A stretch of DNA of 64,000 nt. Origin: Aquatica leii (Eukaryota > Arthropoda > Insecta > Coleoptera > Lampyridae). Below are positions 45,255-55,559 of this stretch, one piece after another (the stretch's first letter is position 1; every line of letters starts with the position of its first letter). The stretch lies in contig CM069435.1 in the NCBI GenBank assembly GCA_035610365.1, positions 17,349,123 through 17,413,122 of the forward strand. The letters are read 5' to 3'. A model generated the notes under the pieces. The model did not search any database, had not been told where the DNA came from, and was given only the letters and a program-made list of their open reading frames with translations. Position numbers and translations under genes: made by a program.

Positions 45255-45864
45255 ATATTTCTGATTATGAAACATACATGTACCACATGCAGACACTGCG
45301 TGTTCCACAGTGAGACAACATTTTCAGTCCTTATGTTGATTACATTGCTTTCTCAAACCGTATGATGTGCATTAGAGTAACAGCAGAGTAGCAGTTCTAT
45401 TTTGTTTTGTCTACAAAACTGCAAAAGTTCCACAACTTCTTATGTTGGTGGTCGTTCTGGTTGATCATATGAAAGATATGCCAAAGCCATTATAGGGTTT
45501 TATATCTTTTGTTCTATGATCGTATTTGTCTTTTTGGATGGTTACCTCTTGAAATAATAGGTTCCTAGTCACTACCCATATTTAGTACCTTGACAGTCCC
45601 TTTATAAACCTAAGATTTTTGTATCAGTACAATATCGACATTGTTCATTTTTACATAGTTCTGTAGGACAGCCAGAGCTGCCTTGTAGTGATGTAGGTTT
45701 ATCTGTAAAACTGTGAAGACACTTGCCTTACAGCTAGAATGTCCCCCTGTTGATGTCGTTCGTTCGATACTTGCCCCTACTTCACCAAGTTGCATTTCTT
45801 TTGTTACCTCTTTCCATTTCTTTCCCAGATGTATGAATAAGACTCGGGAAAGATCTGCAGTCAA
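45255..45864 (-). pseudogene. LOA/I-type LINE AP-endonuclease fragment, inverted
   Basis: Minus strand: VLQINLHHYKAALAVLQNYV..NNVDIVLIQKS (45720-45610, the endonuclease N-terminus; the catalytic QEP box decayed to QKS). Then AYLSYDQPERPPT.EVVELL, KIELLLCCYSNAHHTV.E (near 45370-45330; GCDANAHHTVWG decayed). It is the same family as 37185-40328. It lies head to head with the plus-strand RT fragment that starts at about 45890. Multiple stops. Confidence 0.78.
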
Positions 45865-45889
45865 GACTCTGTATTTTTACCCATGAGCA

Positions 45890-46960
45890 TCAACACTAAT
45901 ACGCTTTATCAAACAGGAAAATCGTGTGAATTGAGCATGCATGTGAGCTCATGATCACAGAATTTAAGTTTATTAAGCAACAAAGAGATTGCACTGGTAG
46001 TTTTCTTAGATATAGAGGAAGCGTTTGATAACACCTCTTTTGATTCCATTAGGAAATGTCAAAAAGTGAAGAGTTTTCCGGTTCGTAAAAAAATGAATCA
46101 GCTCTACGATAGCTATCAGGAAAATTACAAGCTCGCTCGACAATATAACTAGAAAGATAGTTGTTGCTAAAAAATGACCGCAAAGCAGAGTGTTACTGCC
46201 TCTATTATGAAGTGTAATAGAAGACTATCTTTTACGAGAACTTGACCACAACGGAATACATGCGAAGGATATGCAGATGATATCACTATATTGATATGTG
46301 GCAACTTCAAAGAAGTTGTTTTAAACTTTACGAAAAATTCCTGAAAAGTGTGAAAAACTAGTGTACGGCTGAGAAGCTAACAGTAAATCCCGCCAAGACA
46401 ACAATAGATTAAGAAAAAAGCTTCAGGATTTGAAAAAACTTCAATTGTAAAGGAAAGAATCTCAACTGAGCATAAGATTAAATATTTGGGACTCATTTTA
46501 AAAATTAACCTTTAACGCTTACTTAGAGAAAACAATCAACAAAGCTACTCGGGCATTTTGAGTCTGATAGGCAAAACATGGAAAGTAAAATCAGCAATTA
46601 TTTTTTGGATATATTCTAGAGTAATAGTTCCCACAATTACAAATAAATCTAACTTGGTGGCACAAATCCAAATGAAGAGAATCTATTACAAAACTTAGCA
46701 AGTTACATAGTCTAGAAATTACAAAGACACTGTCAACGATGTCTACTTCAGCAATGGAAACACTCGTGCTAGAGTAGGATACCATACCAAAATTTTTAAT
46801 CAGATTAACAAAAACTACTCGGACAGAATCCCTTCAATTATTCACTTCCACAATCTTTATCCGGTAGTTATACAGTCAAATAAGAAGGATGTAGATAAAT
46901 AACAACTAAGAAAGCAGTAAGCAACAATTGTCTTGTTTGAAAAAGATCATCATCAAAACA
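45890..46960 (+). pseudogene. LOA/I-type LINE RT and RNase H start
   Basis: Plus strand: YQTGKSCEL (45909), ALVVFLDIEEAFDNTSFDSI (45992-46050), GYADDITILICGNFKEVV (46270-46322, intact YADD), KYLGLILKINL (46480) and ..VIVPTITNKSNL.. (46620). A weak RNase H start, VYFSNGNTRARVGYH (46740), follows. The segment joins the middle of the RT, so about a third of ORF2 is missing between it and the inverted endonuclease block to its left. Numerous stops. Confidence 0.8.
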
Positions 46961-46969
46961 CCACTGATT

Positions 46970-47690
46970 ACTGATTGTGCGTATTAAAAATTGGTTTTTG
47001 CAACAACCGTCGCCTAAACAAACTATTAGTTTTTGTATAACGAACTAGTCTAACTATGTTACTGGTTTAAAAGTTGAAAAATTTAATCGTACATGACCAG
47101 GGTTTCTACAACCATAACATGAGATCGGAAACTGCAATTATGACTTAGGTTTGCAGCACGTGCTAGTTCACAAGAATGTTACCTTTTTGCTTGTGTCCTA
47201 TTTTTGCGGAATACATACAGCGATGAGTATTTTCTAGCTCTTTGTTTCTGACCGATCTTCGCTGGCCAGTTCAGAACCTTGATAACAGCTCGCACACTTA
47301 CAATGCGTATCTTGGCGAGGATAGTGTTGAAACCTATTAACGTTCAACATGTACCTAAGTTAAGTTTTCTATCTCTCTCGGATACTCTGCCGCGCCACGT
47401 CTAACGGGTTACCGTCTCCGTTTTATCTATTCTATAAAATGGATTCCTTTGCTACCTTGCAATATTCGTACAGCCCTTGCCCTTTCCACATAAATTTACC
47501 GGTATAAATACTGGAATCGAGTAGATTACTGTACTTTTTATGGGTTTAAGGCGCAGAGTAACTCACATAGACCCCGTTAAACGCAACGCTCAAACGTTTT
47601 TTTCCACTAAGCGGCGTTTTTTCAGCAGTTTATTGAAAGTGGTCACTTGGTCCCAAAAATCATTTACGCGACAATGCGGTAGCTGAGTTT
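46970..47690. other. Unassigned stretch, ending in an 11-G run
   Basis: No recognisable frame. It may be the 3' part of the inserted LOA-type copy. It ends in an 11-base G run (47692-47702) exactly where the host LINE ORF2 resumes. Confidence 0.3.
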
Positions 47691-47700
47691 TGGGGGGGGG

Positions 47701-50400
47701 GGATTGATAATAGTAGGAGGGGACTTCAACGCAAAAATAGGAGAAGAAGGGGGAATACAAGAAAGAAAAGGGATCGGAAAGAGACAAACAAAAGACAAAG
47801 TGATAAATAAAAAGGGAGAAGAACTGCTGAAAATGTGCAACGAAAAAGGGTGGGAAATAATGAATGGGAACAGAGAAGAAGGAATGGGGGAGTATACGTA
47901 CATAGGAGGAAAGGTAGAATCAATAATAGATTTTATAATGACAAATGAAGAGGCCTGAGAAAAGGTGAAGACATTTAAAGTGGGAGAAAGGGTAGAGTCA
48001 GACCACCAACTACTGGAATTGACAATGGAAGGAAGAGAAAGAGAAGAGAGAAAAGAAGATGAAGAGTACATAACGAAAAAAAGGTGAACAGAAGAGGGTA
48101 TAAAAAGATATAAAGAAAAAATAGGAAAAACGGTATGGGTAGGGAAGGTATTACAAGAGAGTGTGGAGGAAATTAAAGAGATGATGGAGAAAGCAACAGA
48201 GAGAGTCAGATTTAGAAAGTAGAAGGGGGAAAAAACAGGATGGAAGAAATGGTGAGATGCAAGGAGAGCATTAAGACAATGGAAAAAAGGGAGGAAAGAA
48301 AAAGAAGAATACAAAGAAGCAGTAAAAATAAACAAGAAAACATGCGAGAGAAAGAAGGAAGAAAACAAAAAGAAACAAGAGGAGCAGATTAAAAGAATAA
48401 AAACAGAAGATGTATGGAAGTACCTAAAGAAATAAAGGGAAAAAAACAAGATGACAAAGGGAATACAAATTAAAGAATGGGAGATATATTTTAGGAACCG
48501 GCTGGGAGGGGAAGAACAAAAACAAAAAAAAAAGAAAAGACGCAGTAGTAAGACGGAAAGGAGGAGATAGGGATAGAATAAATGAAGACAAAGTAATAAA
48601 GGCCATAAAAAAGATAAAAAAAAGAAAGGCGGCAGGAGAAGATGGGATACAAGGCGAAGAGTGGGTATACGGGGAAGAAAATGTAGCAAAAAGGATGACG
48701 GAAATACTAAATAAAATATAGAAAGGGGAAGGATTCCCGGAGAGATTCAGAGAGGGGATAATATGCCCGATACATAAAAAAGGAGAAAGAAATCAAGTCA
48801 AGAATTACAGAGGGGTAACATTATTAAGCAAGGCATACAAATTATATGCGACAGTACTACAAGGAAGACTACAGAAAGAAATAGAGGAAAAAAGTTTAGT
48901 ACCAGACAGACAAGCGGGAATCAGAAAAGGAAGAAGAGTGATAGACAACATATACTGAAACACTTGGCGAATAGAGAGCTAGAAAAAAAAGAGGGAAAAT
49001 GGTGGCACTGTTCGTAGATCTAAAAGCCGCTATTGACAGAGTGAACATGGAAAAACTGTGGGAATTCATGAAGAGAAAAAAATCAATGAAAGATTAATAG
49101 AAAGAATAGAGGAAATCTACGAAGAAACGAAGAGCAAGGTCAAAGTGAATAGGGAAGAGAGCAAGAAATTAATTACAAAAAAAAGGTTGAAACAGGGATG
49201 CCTACTGAGCCTAAGCCTGTTTGCAGTATATACGGGGGATCTGGAGGAAACAATGAGAGGACAACAGACAGGAGGGATAGTGGTAGGAAAAACAAAGGTA
49301 TGGTCGTTGGCGTAAGCGGATGACATAGTGGTGGGAGCTAAGGAGGAAAACGAAATGAAAGAGATGATGAAAACGCTGGAAAAATACATGAAAAAAAGAA
49401 ATGGAAGTAAACACAGAGAAAACAAAAATAATGGTATTTAGAAAAAGAGGGAGGGAAAGAAAAAGAAAGGAGTGGTAATGGAGGGATGAGGAAGTGTGGC
49501 AAGTGAAGGAATTTACATACCTGGGCTACACGATGAAGCAGGATAATGAGGAAAGGAAACAGGTTAATAGGACAAGTGTGGGGTGTGGGAGATAGGGTAT
49601 TCGAGATGGATATAGATAAAGAAAATTGTTGTTTAAAAAGTTAATAAAGGGAGTAGTGATGTGTGGGGCGGAAATATGGGGCTGGAAGGAGTGGAGGGAG
49701 GTAGAGGGGCTGCAGGAAAAATACTGGAGATGAGTTTTGGGACTGGACAGAGATACACCGTGGTATATTGTGAGAGAGGAGGTACAAGTAGCAAAAATTA
49801 CAGTAGAGACAGGAAAAAGGGCCATAAAATACGAGAAAGAACTGAGGGAAAGAACAGAATGCAAAATACTGCAAGAATTTTGGAAAGAGATAAAGAAAGG
49901 AAAAGTGAAGTACGGGCAGGAGGGCAGAGAAGAGTATTACAAAAGAAACGGGTACGCGAGAGAAGAAGTGGAGAGATTAAGAGAAGAGGGAGTAGGGGTA
50001 AGGGACGAAATAATAATGAGAGATATGGACATCGAAAAACAAGAAAGATGGACAAGGATAAAAGAGGGCAGGTATAATAGGAAATATAAGAATATCAAGG
50101 GGTGCCAGAATGTTTAAAGGATATATGGAATAAAAGCAACGAAAAGAAAAAATGATAGCACGATTCAGATGTAGGAACGAGGAGTTAAGTAACAAATACT
50201 AGAAAAAAGAAAAAGAAAAGATGTGCAGACTATGTGGAGAAGAGACGGAAGACCTTAACCACATGAGAGATAAATGCAGAGAATTAAGAGAAGAGGTTAT
50301 GAAAATAGAGGAAATCTTAGACGAAAACGGAAATGGAGCAGAGTGGATGGAAGAAGTATGGAGACGAAAGAAAAATGTAAACAGAATGTAATGTAGTAAT
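47701..50400 (+). pseudogene. Purine-rich LINE copy 1 ORF2: endonuclease end, RT, C-terminal zinc knuckle
   Basis: Starts with LIIVGGDFNAKIGEEGG (endonuclease GDFN box), then IIDFIMTNEEA and VESDHQLLEL (near 48000; the SDH catalytic box). Long lysine-rich linker helices follow (48040-48500). RT: RKAAGEDGIQGE-like block (near 48640), ICPIHKKGERNQVKNYRGVT (48765-48820, in a shifted frame), ADRQAGIRKGRR, MVALFVDLKAAIDRVN (49000-49045), KQGCLLSLSLFAVYTGDLEE (49192-49250, the RQGCPLSP box) and ADDIVVGA (49318, YADD as ADD after a stop). The tail GAEIWGWKEWREVEGLQEKYW (near 49670) and a knuckle MCRLCGEETEDLNHMRDKC (50221-50277) close the protein. Over ten stops or shifts. Clade not assigned. Confidence 0.82.
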
Positions 50401-50479
50401 TGTAAATAGAGGAAGCACGAACCAATTTGTAAGCGTAAGCAACAAATAAAGTTAAACTTATATATAATACTCTAATATT

Positions 50480-51376
50480 TGAATTAATGCACGTTTTTAT
50501 TCTAATTTTAACTAAATTTCACAACTTTTACCAGACACACACTTCTACTTAAATAATTTTGAAACCATAGTTTTACATAGATTTCGTTTTGCTACTTTGC
50601 AACTCTAGAGGTTTTTTTTTACATTATTACACTAACGAATGAATATTGGGGTTTCCAATGAGGGCAGCAGAAAAAAATATAGAAAATTGACCTTCTTGTA
50701 GTTGATATTCAACAATTTTTTTTGCAACGTTTTTTGCCAGTGTAAACATTTTCAATATTTTTACTGATAAATACATTGGTTAATGAACTTTCTTAAGGCG
50801 CTAGTAATTTTTATCGCCAGGAGGAATTGAAACGTTATTAAAGTTTTAGAAAAATAAAATTGCAAAATTGCCTGTAGTTACAAATATTTTCTATTGTAAT
50901 TAGATTTTCAGTTTACCAAGTTTACTGTTTATTAAATTTTAGTTAGTGCTACGGGCTCTCTAAGACGATCGAACTAGTTTCTTTAAAATTCTCTGTATTA
51001 CGTATTAATTGAATTCAATTGAATTCTACGAAGCGCTTGTGTTTGCTGAAAAAGTATTTAGTTGCAAGCTTTACTTTTAATTAAAAGTACAAGTGATTAG
51101 AATTACTATTACCTACATACTACACAGTTTCGAAATATCGTGTATCGAATGCACATGTTTACGTTTGTGGACGATGGAATTTTATTCGATACCGACTTGA
51201 TTATAGGTATCGAAAATTCCTTTGAGAATTTTTAAAGCTCATGTAATATTAAAATGCTTTGGTTTTCACAAAGAGATCTCGAGTGACGCAAAAGTTCTAT
51301 AATATATGTGATAGTTTTGTATTTTTACAGTTTTTTGATCAACTACTTATATAGAATATTTATCATTTCCTTTCAG
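50480..51376. other. hig intron next to the first exon
   Basis: AT-rich, no repeats recognised. It ends in a polypyrimidine run and CAG at 51374-51376. Confidence 0.6.
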
Positions 51377-51511
51377 GTTGGGCGATAGCATCTGAGGAAC
51401 GCGATTGGAAGTACAGATTATCAATTTACTACGCGAAACCGCAAGATTCTGGTACGTTCACGTGTTCGACGCCTCGAGGAGTTACAAACAGCATATCACT
51501 GCACGTCGCCG
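51377..51511 (+). CDS. hig: Hikaru genki-like exon: second half of an Ig-like domain
   Basis: An internal exon of 135 bp. The acceptor TTTCCTTTCAG ends at 51376 and the donor GTATGG starts at 51512. Both boundaries are phase 1: two bases complete the previous codon and one base is left over. The 44 full codons read WAIASEERDWKYRLSIYYAK and PQDSGTFTCSTPRGVTNSIS, then LHVA. The L-x-I, D-S-G-x-F-x-C and following strand are the E, F and G strands of an immunoglobulin fold; the cysteine partner lies in an upstream exon. Hikaru genki is a secreted protein of the synaptic cleft with one Ig-like domain followed by sushi modules, which fits the next exon. There are no stops, unlike every other coding stretch in the window. 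Sidekick-like or other Ig-CCP proteins are less likely alternatives. Confidence 0.82.
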
Positions 51512-51572
51512 GTATGGATTTTATTATACAATCTTGTGATATAACCCATAACTTTATTTCTTTTCTGCACAG
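51512..51572 (+). other. hig: Short intron between hig exons (61 bp)
   Basis: GTATGG at the 5' end and a T-rich run followed by CTGCACAG at the 3' end. The minimal length contrasts sharply with the giant flanking introns. Confidence 0.85.
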
Positions 51573-51716
51573 CTGTACATTGCGGTCCCATTTCTGTATC
51601 CAGTATGCATCTTACCGTAAGAGTTGAAGGCACGAGATTAGGACACACCGCAATTTTCCAATGTCCTATTGGATTTAAAGTCAACGGAAACGCTAATCTT
51701 ACTTGTCAGGCTTCGG
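51573..51716 (+). CDS. hig: Hikaru genki-like exon: first part of a sushi/CCP module
   Basis: An internal exon of 144 bp, phase 1 at both ends, with acceptor CTGCACAG and donor GTAAGG. It encodes AVHCGPISVSSMHLTVRVEG, then TRLGHTAIFQCPIGFKVNGN and ANLTCQASG. This gives C1 (HCGP), C2 (FQCP.GF) and C3 (LTC) of a complement-control (sushi) module; the tryptophan and C4 must be in the next exon, which is not within reach here. Because both exons are symmetric (1-1), either could be skipped without a frameshift. The reading frame runs on from the Ig exon across the 61-bp intron. Coding composition is less AT-rich than the surroundings. Confidence 0.82.
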
Positions 51717-51719
51717 GTA

Positions 51720-52275
51720 AGGTTACATTTATGAGAATAATGAAATTTTTTACTTGCGAACATGTTGCAAAATTAACTTTGAAACTTTTTCACTATTTGC
51801 TCTTATGAAATTTAAAGAATTTTACGTGGCTCGGCGTTATTGAAATTTATCTTTATTGTATATATAAATCTTAATTTTCGAAACAAATACGATGTTCAAG
51901 ACTCGCGCGTATTAGAATTTGTGGAGTAAATTTTAAAAATCGTAATGTTTACTTAATTTGTCGAATATTTTAAAACGACGCGCTATTTTTGATAATAAGC
52001 GACGAAAAAGCCTAGAATTAAAAATTGTGAAAAAAGCAATCGTTGCACACAGTGGGCTCGTGGATCAGCGAACTGTGTTAAGCACGTAAACAATCGCAAT
52101 TTTCTGAATTTTTTAATCTTGTTTAAGATCGTTGTTCAAGAGAAGACGCAAAAAAAGTAGTTACGCCACTACTTATACCGCGTGTATAATCCTCTATAGT
52201 TATATTTAGTGCTAAAGTAACACATAATTACTGAAAAAACAATTGGAATAATTAGGCATATTGTAGACATTGATC
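51720..52275. other. hig intron after the sushi exon
   Basis: AT-rich, no coding or repeat feature identified before the solo LTR. Confidence 0.5.
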
Positions 52276-52279
52276 GTAT

Positions 52280-52666
52280 TGTAACAAATTTTAAAACTAA
52301 TTAATTTATAAAACAATTATTTACACAATTAGAACTACACATAACTAATTAAATCTAACGATATTTACGAAATTAATTTATGTTGCTATTGCTAGGTCCG
52401 CACTTTTTAATTTTAGCTAAAATTGATATTAGTTTGTACGCGACGTATTTATGACTCACTAGCACCGGTACTTTATTTATTTATCTAAGCACACACGTTA
52501 ATCACTTATTTATTTTAAATCGACAAAATTTTCTTCTCGATTCAATTAGAAAAACTGAGTTCAGTTCCTTTTGAATACTTTTTATATATTTCTGTTATCT
52601 GTGTTGAAAATTTTCTACATCCTTTGGTAAACTTTCTCAAAGTTGATAATAACTTGGACAATTTTT
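52280..52666 (-). repeat. Degenerate solo LTR of the Gypsy A family
   Basis: Colinear, in the same orientation, with the copy A LTRs. It starts ACAAATTTTAAAACTAATTA, contains ATAACTAATTAAATCTAACG, then GTTAATCACTTATTTATTTT, and ends AAGTTGATAATAACTT. It is diverged, with indels in the middle. No internal element sequence adjoins it, so it is a solo LTR. The ends are approximate. Confidence 0.68.
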
Positions 52667-52669
52667 TTG

Positions 52670-53117
52670 TATAAATTTGCATATTTTACAATATTAGTAG
52701 GTTTTGACATCACTTTTAGTAGATTTCCAATACAATTTGTTATTATCCAAAAATTTATTATTGTTAGTAATCTGTTACGAAAATTTACCTATAACTTAAA
52801 TGCAGGCGACAAGCTCAGTGTAATTCGAAACAGGCGCAGGTTTCGGTGTGCTAATCATACAGTAAAGTGAAAAAGCATCAAAACGAGTAAATATCATCAA
52901 ATACAGATCTCGTTTAACTCTGCCCATCACTAAAAGACACAATTTGTAAAACACAGGTTTTTACTACAATATATTTATTTCCAACAAGAGAATAGGAGTT
53001 AAAAAAAGAAGAAAAAGGTAGAAAAATACAAATGCTGCAGTTTATAATATTGATGCAGGCTTCTTTGATCAGACAACACTCCGTACAACTAATTATGTTC
53101 CGTAACATGCATTACAT
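52670..53117. other. hig intron between the solo LTR and LINE copy 2
   Basis: AT-rich sequence with short frames only. No repeat boundary or known family seen before the LINE target-site duplication at 53118. Confidence 0.4.
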
Positions 53118-53133
53118 ATAATTGATTCTAATA

Positions 53134-54123
53134 AAACCGACCACTAGAATTGACAATGGAAGGAATTGAAAGAGAAGAGAGAGAAAGAGATGAGGAGTAC
53201 ATAACGAAAAAAATATGGACAGAAGAGGATATACAGAGTTGCAAAGAGAGAATAGGGAAAACGGTATGGGTAGGGGAGGGATTACTAGAAAGTGCGGAGA
53301 AAATGAGAGCGAAAGGAAGGAGAAAGCAACAGACAGTCAGGTTTAGAAAGTAGAATAGAGAGAAAACAGGATGGAAGAAGGCAAGAAGAGCACACAGTGG
53401 AAAAAAGAAAAAGAAAAAGAAAAATACAAAAAAACAGTAAAAACTACAAGAAAACATTGCGAGAGAAAGAAGGAAGTAAACATAATGAAACAAAAGGATC
53501 AGATTAAAGGAATAAAAATGCAAGAAGTATTGAAGTACCTAAAGAAAGAAAAGAAGAGAAAATGGACGACAAAATGAATACAAATAAAAGAATGGAAAAG
53601 ATAATTTAGGAAAAACTGGGGTAGAAAAAGCAAAATCAGAAAGGAGAAGAAAGGCAAACAAAAGAAGTAGTAGTAAGATTTGAAGAAGGAGATAGAGATA
53701 GAATAAACGAAGACGATGTAATAGAGGCAATAAAAAAAGGTAAAAAAAGGAAAACGGCCGGAGAAGATGGAATACAAGGCAAAGAGGATGACGAAAATAG
53801 TAAAATATTGAATGGAGAAGGATTCCCAGAGAGATGGAGAGAGACAATAATATGCCCGATACACAAAAAAGGAGACGGAAATCAAGTCAAGAATTACAGA
53901 GGGGTGACATTATTAAGCACGGCATACAAATTATATACGACAGTGCTACATGGAAAACTACAGAAAAAAATAGAGAAAAGGAATTTGGTACCAGACGGAC
54001 AAACGGGATTCATAAAGGGAAGAAGAGTGATATATATTGAAACACTTGGCAAATAAAGAGCTACAGAAAAAAAGGGGGAAATGGTGGCACTGTTGATAGA
54101 TTTAAAAGTCGCTTTCGACAGTG
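53134..54123 (+). pseudogene. LINE copy 2 ORF2, left part: linker and RT start
   Basis: Encodes LELTMEGIEREERERDEEYI, then charged linker helices and TAGEDGIQGKE (near 53755). After frame changes it reads GFPERWRETIICPIHKKGDG, NQVKNYRGVTLLSTAYKLYT (53818-53940), VPDGQTGFIKGRR (53985) and MVALLIDLKVAFDS (54085), where the LTR interrupts. By eye it parallels copy 1 at 48000-49040 closely. Stops at about 53351 and 53575. Confidence 0.85.
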
Positions 54124-54127
54124 AACA

Positions 54128-55555
54128 TGTTACAAGCTTTTTGGTTTTACGAACCTTGCACGGCCAACTCACAATAGTCGGAGGTGGGGAGGTCCACAGT
54201 AAATATAGAAAAGATGTTTAAGGGCGCCAGAGCTGATCCAAAGCAACACTTCTGTCTCGCTCACAACAGAACGGATCAAACTTGTAACACACTAGAAGGT
54301 TCGTAATCCTTCTACTCAGCTGTTCGAGTAGCCCAAATTAGTTCGTAGGGAACAATAACCATAAGAGAGAGAATTAACAAATTTAATCACTTTCAGATTA
54401 TAGTTAACAGATATCACAGTTTAACTTAGAGTAACAGAATAGTCGCTATACATCGAATTCGGATATCCTAAATACTAGAAGAATTAACAATAACCATTAA
54501 CAACGGTATTACACTTTGATTTCGTAACAAGTAAATTTATAGAATTATATAAAAGATTCAGTACGTGGATGCCTACAGTATCGGCAACCCACCACACACA
54601 ATTAAAGTAAATCGAAGTAAATATCCTTCACCCACACACAGTATGCGATACAGTGAATTCAATGATTATAATTACCTTATTGGTAGTTACACATTACATG
54701 CATTTACGAACGTTAATATGAATCAAAAGTTTGTGAGTAATTTTTCGTGACAACGATATACATAAAATTAATTAAAGTAACTCACCCAAAGTTCAGCATC
54801 CACTAGCACGAAGAAAAACGTTTTTCCCCTTCAGTGGCCTGTAATAAACATTAAACACGAATCGTGTCACACACCAACTCACAAAGAATATTAGGCTAAA
54901 ACAATTAGTATTAATAATTCCTTAAATATATATAAAAACCGGTGTATCGACTACTGTACGCAGCGAATCAAAACAGGTGGCTGATAACACGATCAACGTC
55001 TGCCTTTGGTATTCAATAGTACTTCTGTGTATCGAATCAGATAAATGGTAACGTAGAACAGGTGGCTGATAACCCAGTCGTGTCATCCACGTGTAGTAAT
55101 ATCTTCCCCGGGAAGGATTAGCGAGACCCCGTTTTCGTGGCGTGGAAACCGCCTTCCGAAAGCGTATGTGTACGGTAACGTGATTGCTTAGACAGAATTA
55201 CTATTCAATATCCCCTTTATCGAAAACGTACATGTGCTCGAAGTGGAGGAAAAATGGCTGTTAAAATGAAGAAAGAATTACGAGCGAATTTTAATAAACG
55301 ACAGCAATAGCTTGCCCTGTAACGCCTCAAATATTTTATATAATTAATATAATTACAATCGGATTTCCGTTATTCCGGATGGCATCGGCTACAAGAAATG
55401 TTCAACACGCACAGGCCATTTTATGCAATTCACAGTATGACGATTTTTCGTCAAATGACAACCACGAGAAAACGATCGGTAGAGGGCGTCAAAACCCGAA
55501 TCCAATTTCAAGTCAATATACACAGTCGTACGTAATACGAATTTCTTACGTAACA
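54128..55555. repeat. Solo LTR (1428 bp) with aaca TSD, inserted in LINE copy 2
   Basis: The ends are TGTTAC (54128) and GTAACA (55555), perfect inverted termini starting TG and ending CA. The LINE bases aaca are duplicated at 54124-54127 and 55556-55559. The LINE sequence reads on from GTGAACA to GAAAACTATGGGA across the insertion, matching copy 1 at 49042-49064. It is the second copy of the repeat at 548-1798. Contains AAGGGCGCCAGAG near 54217. No coding capacity. The LTR family is not identified. Confidence 0.92.
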
Positions 55556-55559
55556 AACA

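Larger units (their letters stand above)
43941..50462 (+). mobile_element. Purine-rich LINE, copy 1, near full length, 13-bp TSD
   Basis: The 13-mer tataatactctaa occurs at 43928-43940 and 50463-50475, flanking a plus-strand LINE with ORF1 (44360-45227), interrupted ORF2 (47701-50400) and 3' end AATAAAGTTAAAC (about 50444-50456) plus a few TTA-type bases. Copy 2 (53134-56843) ends in the same 3' string. The element is strikingly purine-rich on the sense strand, which gives long meaningless frames on the other strand. The interior 45240-47700 is foreign sequence replacing the 5' part of ORF2. Confidence 0.82.

Noticed and set aside
44299-45286. Several long minus-strand frames that look like hydrophobic membrane proteins
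   Set aside because: They oppose the purine-rich LINE ORF1. The apparent membrane segments come from T/C-rich antisense codons.
47664-48689. A 341-codon minus-strand open frame, the longest uninterrupted frame in the window
   Set aside because: It is the antisense shadow of the purine-rich LINE ORF2. Its product is an F/S/L/P-rich low-complexity string expected from a sense strand made of A and G.
49526-50195. Minus-strand hydrophobic frames over the LINE ORF2 end, and 53128-53885 likewise
   Set aside because: Antisense shadows of LINE copies 1 and 2. The sense strand has recognisable RT and zinc-knuckle blocks.
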